The notes under the pieces: generated by a model
What the model was told of the DNA's origin: nothing
The model's database searches: none
The model's input: only the letters and a program-made list of their open reading frames with translations
Origin: Austropuccinia psidii
Taxonomy: Eukaryota > Basidiomycota > Pucciniomycetes > Pucciniales > Sphaerophragmiaceae
Direction: 5' to 3'
Assembly (NCBI GenBank): GCA_023105745.1
Contig: JALGQZ010000009.1
Coordinates: forward strand, 10,774,564-10,838,563
Length of the DNA stretch: 64,000 bases
Part shown: positions 61,274-64,000 of the stretch, piece by piece
Position numbering within the stretch: the stretch's first letter is position 1
How the letters are laid out: every line of letters begins with the position of its first letter
Translations under genes and position numbers: made by a program

Positions 61274-63038
61274 TGTAAGGTGTGGATATGAAACTTTGAT
61301 TAAAAATCAAGTACTTTTCCTGTCCTCAAAATTTGTATAAGGTAAAAATCAATTAAAAATAGTAAGAAATATTATTTTTAAGAGAAAACACGCCAATTTC
61401 ATAGTTTATAGCTTTATTAGTATAAAACAATAATATTATAAAGATTTATTGTTTTACCAACAATAAAAATGTATCCAAAAATACTCTACAAGAGATATTT
61501 AAGGCTACAAAAGAAATTTCTTCAAGAGAAATTTCAATTGGAATTAATTGAGAAAAGAGCTGCAAGCAATTAATTAAAGAACAAAGTCTTTAAAAAGAAT
61601 ATTAAAGATAAAACATGCCCAAAAGTGACCAGAGTGAATTTGGAAACAAAGTGACAAAGCTTACAGTTATGAAAGATGCTTTAATTCACTTTTGGGGTGG
61701 TTCAGGGATAAAAATGATTATAATAACTTTTTCACATGGTTAAAAGGTTTAAAATGATTTAACAAAGGTGGTTGGAATATTTTATTGATTGGTTTAACAG
61801 TGTTTAAACTAATTATAAAAGGAAAAGATTCTAACATGAAGAGAAAAGTGGGGCAAAGAAGACATTCTTTTATAGCCATCAATTTTCTTACTCAAAAAGT
61901 AGAATTTACTCTTGTCAGTCGTGAAAAACAGTCTGACAACAGAAAAGCCAATTATGACATCATTGAACCCTGGCTTAAGCCATTTTAGACCCTTAAATCA
62001 GCCATTACTATAGAAATACCTGGTCTAGAGCCTTCAAAACACGTCAGAATGTGTGTAAGAGGCGTAGAAATCCGTGAAAACCATTTTTACTAACATTTTT
62101 TTAACTTAAGGGTAGTTTTACCCTCTTGGCAACAGTTAAAACTGCCCTGCTTGGTATCAAAGCCTCATCATCAATTGAGTCACAGGCCCTGTGACTCAAT
62201 TCCAGGCCAAAAGTAATAAACTTTTGCGTGGATTTTGACATCCCACACCAGTCAGCAAGGATTTTGGGGTTCTAGCTCCCCCTTAGAGCTAGAGTGTCTT
62301 TTCCCCCCCAGAATTAATCTTTCCAATTTATTTTTTCTTTGATTCCTCATCATGTAATACACTTGAAATTTACACATGCAATTCAATTAAATTTTTACAA
62401 TACACAACTGTAATAATTGATACCTCATATGTAAATTACAGTTAACTTATGTAATACACATGCACATTTTGACATTTCAATTGAAAATACTTCAATTCCT
62501 CATAACTTCTAAATTACACACAACACCTCAATTTTAAGACAAAAATTGATGTTTGACACCACATGTGGTGTGAATTAAATTAAGGTTTTGAGGATTTTCA
62601 TACTTTTGCACAAAAAAATACTAAAAACTTGATTTAAGCTTATTTAGAGTTGAGTTACAGAAATTTCATCCAAAAGTGACCCCACTTTATTTTTTATGAG
62701 GAATCCAATGGTGTGATAATTTCATTATGTTTATTCATTGGATAAAAATTTATAATATAATTTATATAACCTTTTACCAAAAATACTTTAATTTCACAAT
62801 TTTTATTAAAAATTCATTTTTACTTAATTTTTACAAGTAAAAATATAATTTCATAATTTTAAATTTTATTGTAAGTGTTTTTTTAATTTATATTTAAATT
62901 TTGATTTTTAAATATAAATTTGTATTTATATTTCAATTTTTATTTTTATAATATAAATAAATTTATTTTATTTATATTTGTATCTTAATTTATCTTGTGT
63001 GGTCTTTTGGGTATATGAAAATACCTCTAAGGCTCACA
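61274..63038 (-). mobile_element. Solo LTR, family D, inverted copy
   Basis: The reverse complement starts TGTGAGCCTTAGAGG and ends CCACACCTTACA. Flanks AAATT (61269-61273) and ACATT (63039-63043) are a target duplication with one mismatch. It keeps the 13-bp hairpin (62173-62201), the TATA box and the terminal hairpin (61297-61311), the last with a compensated base-pair change relative to the copy at 9062-10887. Confidence 0.9.
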
Positions 63039-63043
63039 ACATT

Positions 63044-64000
63044 TCAAGAAAAAATGAACCAATTTTCCTTTGCTTTTTGATTTTTGGGCTTTGTTTGTCA
63101 TCATCATCATTATTATTAGTATTATCATTTGACTGTTTGGACCAAAAGAATAACTTTTTTCATAAAAGGAATTTTTTCCTTTTGAATAGAAACTAATTTC
63201 TCAATTTTTCATTTTGGTTTGCTTTATTTGACTTTTTCTATACTTGTTTTTTTTAGTTATGGTTTTTAATAAAGAATTGAATTTTTAATATTGGTTCTCT
63301 TCTTCTCCTCTCAGATTTATTTTGCTCTTTAATTACTCTTTCGAAAATATTCATCTTATTAATCATTTTTTTGAAGAGAAACTAACTCCTTTTGCAATTC
63401 TTTTTTTGAGTAATTTGAAAAAAGTAATTCAGTCAAATAAATTTTTTTTTTCACAAAAAAAAACTCCTACTTTTTCTCATAATTTTGTTGTTTTCCCAGT
63501 CTTCAAAAGCTTTATCTTTTTTTCTTAAAGCAGAGGAAATTTCCAGGTTTATACGCTTTAGCTTAAAAGAAGAATCTAAATGTTTTCTTTTCTTAAAGAA
63601 AAAAAGCATTTAAATTTTAATAATTTTTCTTTTCTTTTGACCTCTGATCAATATTTTCTAATTCCTTTTCTTTCAAGAAAAAGTAAGCTGTCTCATTGCA
63701 TAAGATTTATTTCTTCTTATTTTTCATATTTTCAGTAATTAGAAGGAATGTAAATTTTTAATCAATTCTTTCTTTTAAAAACAAACACACTGAGCTTTTG
63801 ATTTTTTGATTATTTGAGTTGTGCATTTAGTCCTGATGAATTATTCCTTCTTCTTTTATGAGAATGTGTTTATTTAAAGCCAAGAAGCTAATTCCTTTCA
63901 ATTTTTAAGATTAATTTTTTTGAATAAGGTCTTTTTTCAAGAAAAATTAGCTTATTCATTTTTTTGATGGATTTGCTTGTATTTTTAGTTTTGACAGCTC
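63044..64000. other. T-rich DNA with short simple repeats, no gene seen
   Basis: T homopolymers and a TCA/TTA triplet run (about 63099-63120). The frames at 62978-63196 and 63322-63528 are compositionally biased and show no domain. Confidence 0.5.

Noticed and set aside
1..64000. CRISPR arrays, bacterial operons, rRNA or tRNA genes
   Set aside because: No spacer-repeat arrays, no ribosome-binding-site-led operons and no cloverleaf or rRNA signatures were seen; introns and LTR elements point to a eukaryote.

Overview
The window looks like a repeat-swollen nuclear region of a rust fungus (Pucciniales). The evidence is a low-GC background, several large LTR families, Ty3/gypsy chromovirus gag-pol fragments of the type expanded in rust genomes, a remnant of a rust-type DDE nuclease transposon, and one intron-rich nuclear gene. 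Austropuccinia psidii is my best guess for the species. That rests on the resemblance of the gag-pol proteins to those I associate with that genome and is inference only. I see no rRNA, tRNA or CRISPR.

Layout: 56-3380 is a solo LTR (family A) with a second solo LTR (family G) inside it. 3.4-9.1 kb is AT-rich DNA around an island of more GC-balanced, decayed coding-like sequence (about 5.0-7.9 kb). The island holds a signal-peptide ORF and an inverted, broken copy of part of CTF18. 9.06-10.9 kb is a solo LTR of family D. 11.9-15.1 kb is a rearranged LTR-PBS-truncated-LTR element (family C). About 15.4-17.4 kb is a degraded A-like LTR (E).

18.2-50.0 kb is one nest built by successive insertions. 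Element 2 (plus strand, LTR family A) is the host. Element 1 (minus strand, LTR family G, about 10.1 kb) sits in its 5' LTR, a solo LTR of family B sits in its gag, and full-length element 3 (plus strand, LTR family B, 10.8 kb) sits in its integrase. Target-site duplications, primer-binding-site positions and polypurine tracts fix the order. All three elements carry gag, protease, reverse transcriptase, RNase H, integrase and a C-terminal chromodomain, and all three are broken by stops, frameshifts or catalytic substitutions.

50.0-53.0 kb is repeat DNA with another solo LTR G. 53,372-57,435 is the only gene that looks functional: CTF18, the large subunit of the alternative clamp loader Ctf18-RFC, modelled here in 13 exons. 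57.4-61.3 kb is AT-rich and holds a decayed PIF/Harbinger-type transposase. 61,274-63,038 is a solo LTR D inverted relative to the one at 9 kb. The rest is T-rich DNA with no gene seen.

The most interesting signals lie in the LTRs. A short hairpin is conserved at the same place near the 3' end of five LTR families, with compensatory stem changes. There are large conserved palindromes in families G and D. An open frame precedes gag and ends at the gag start in two elements. One LTR contains a tandem duplication made of two different subfamily sequences.
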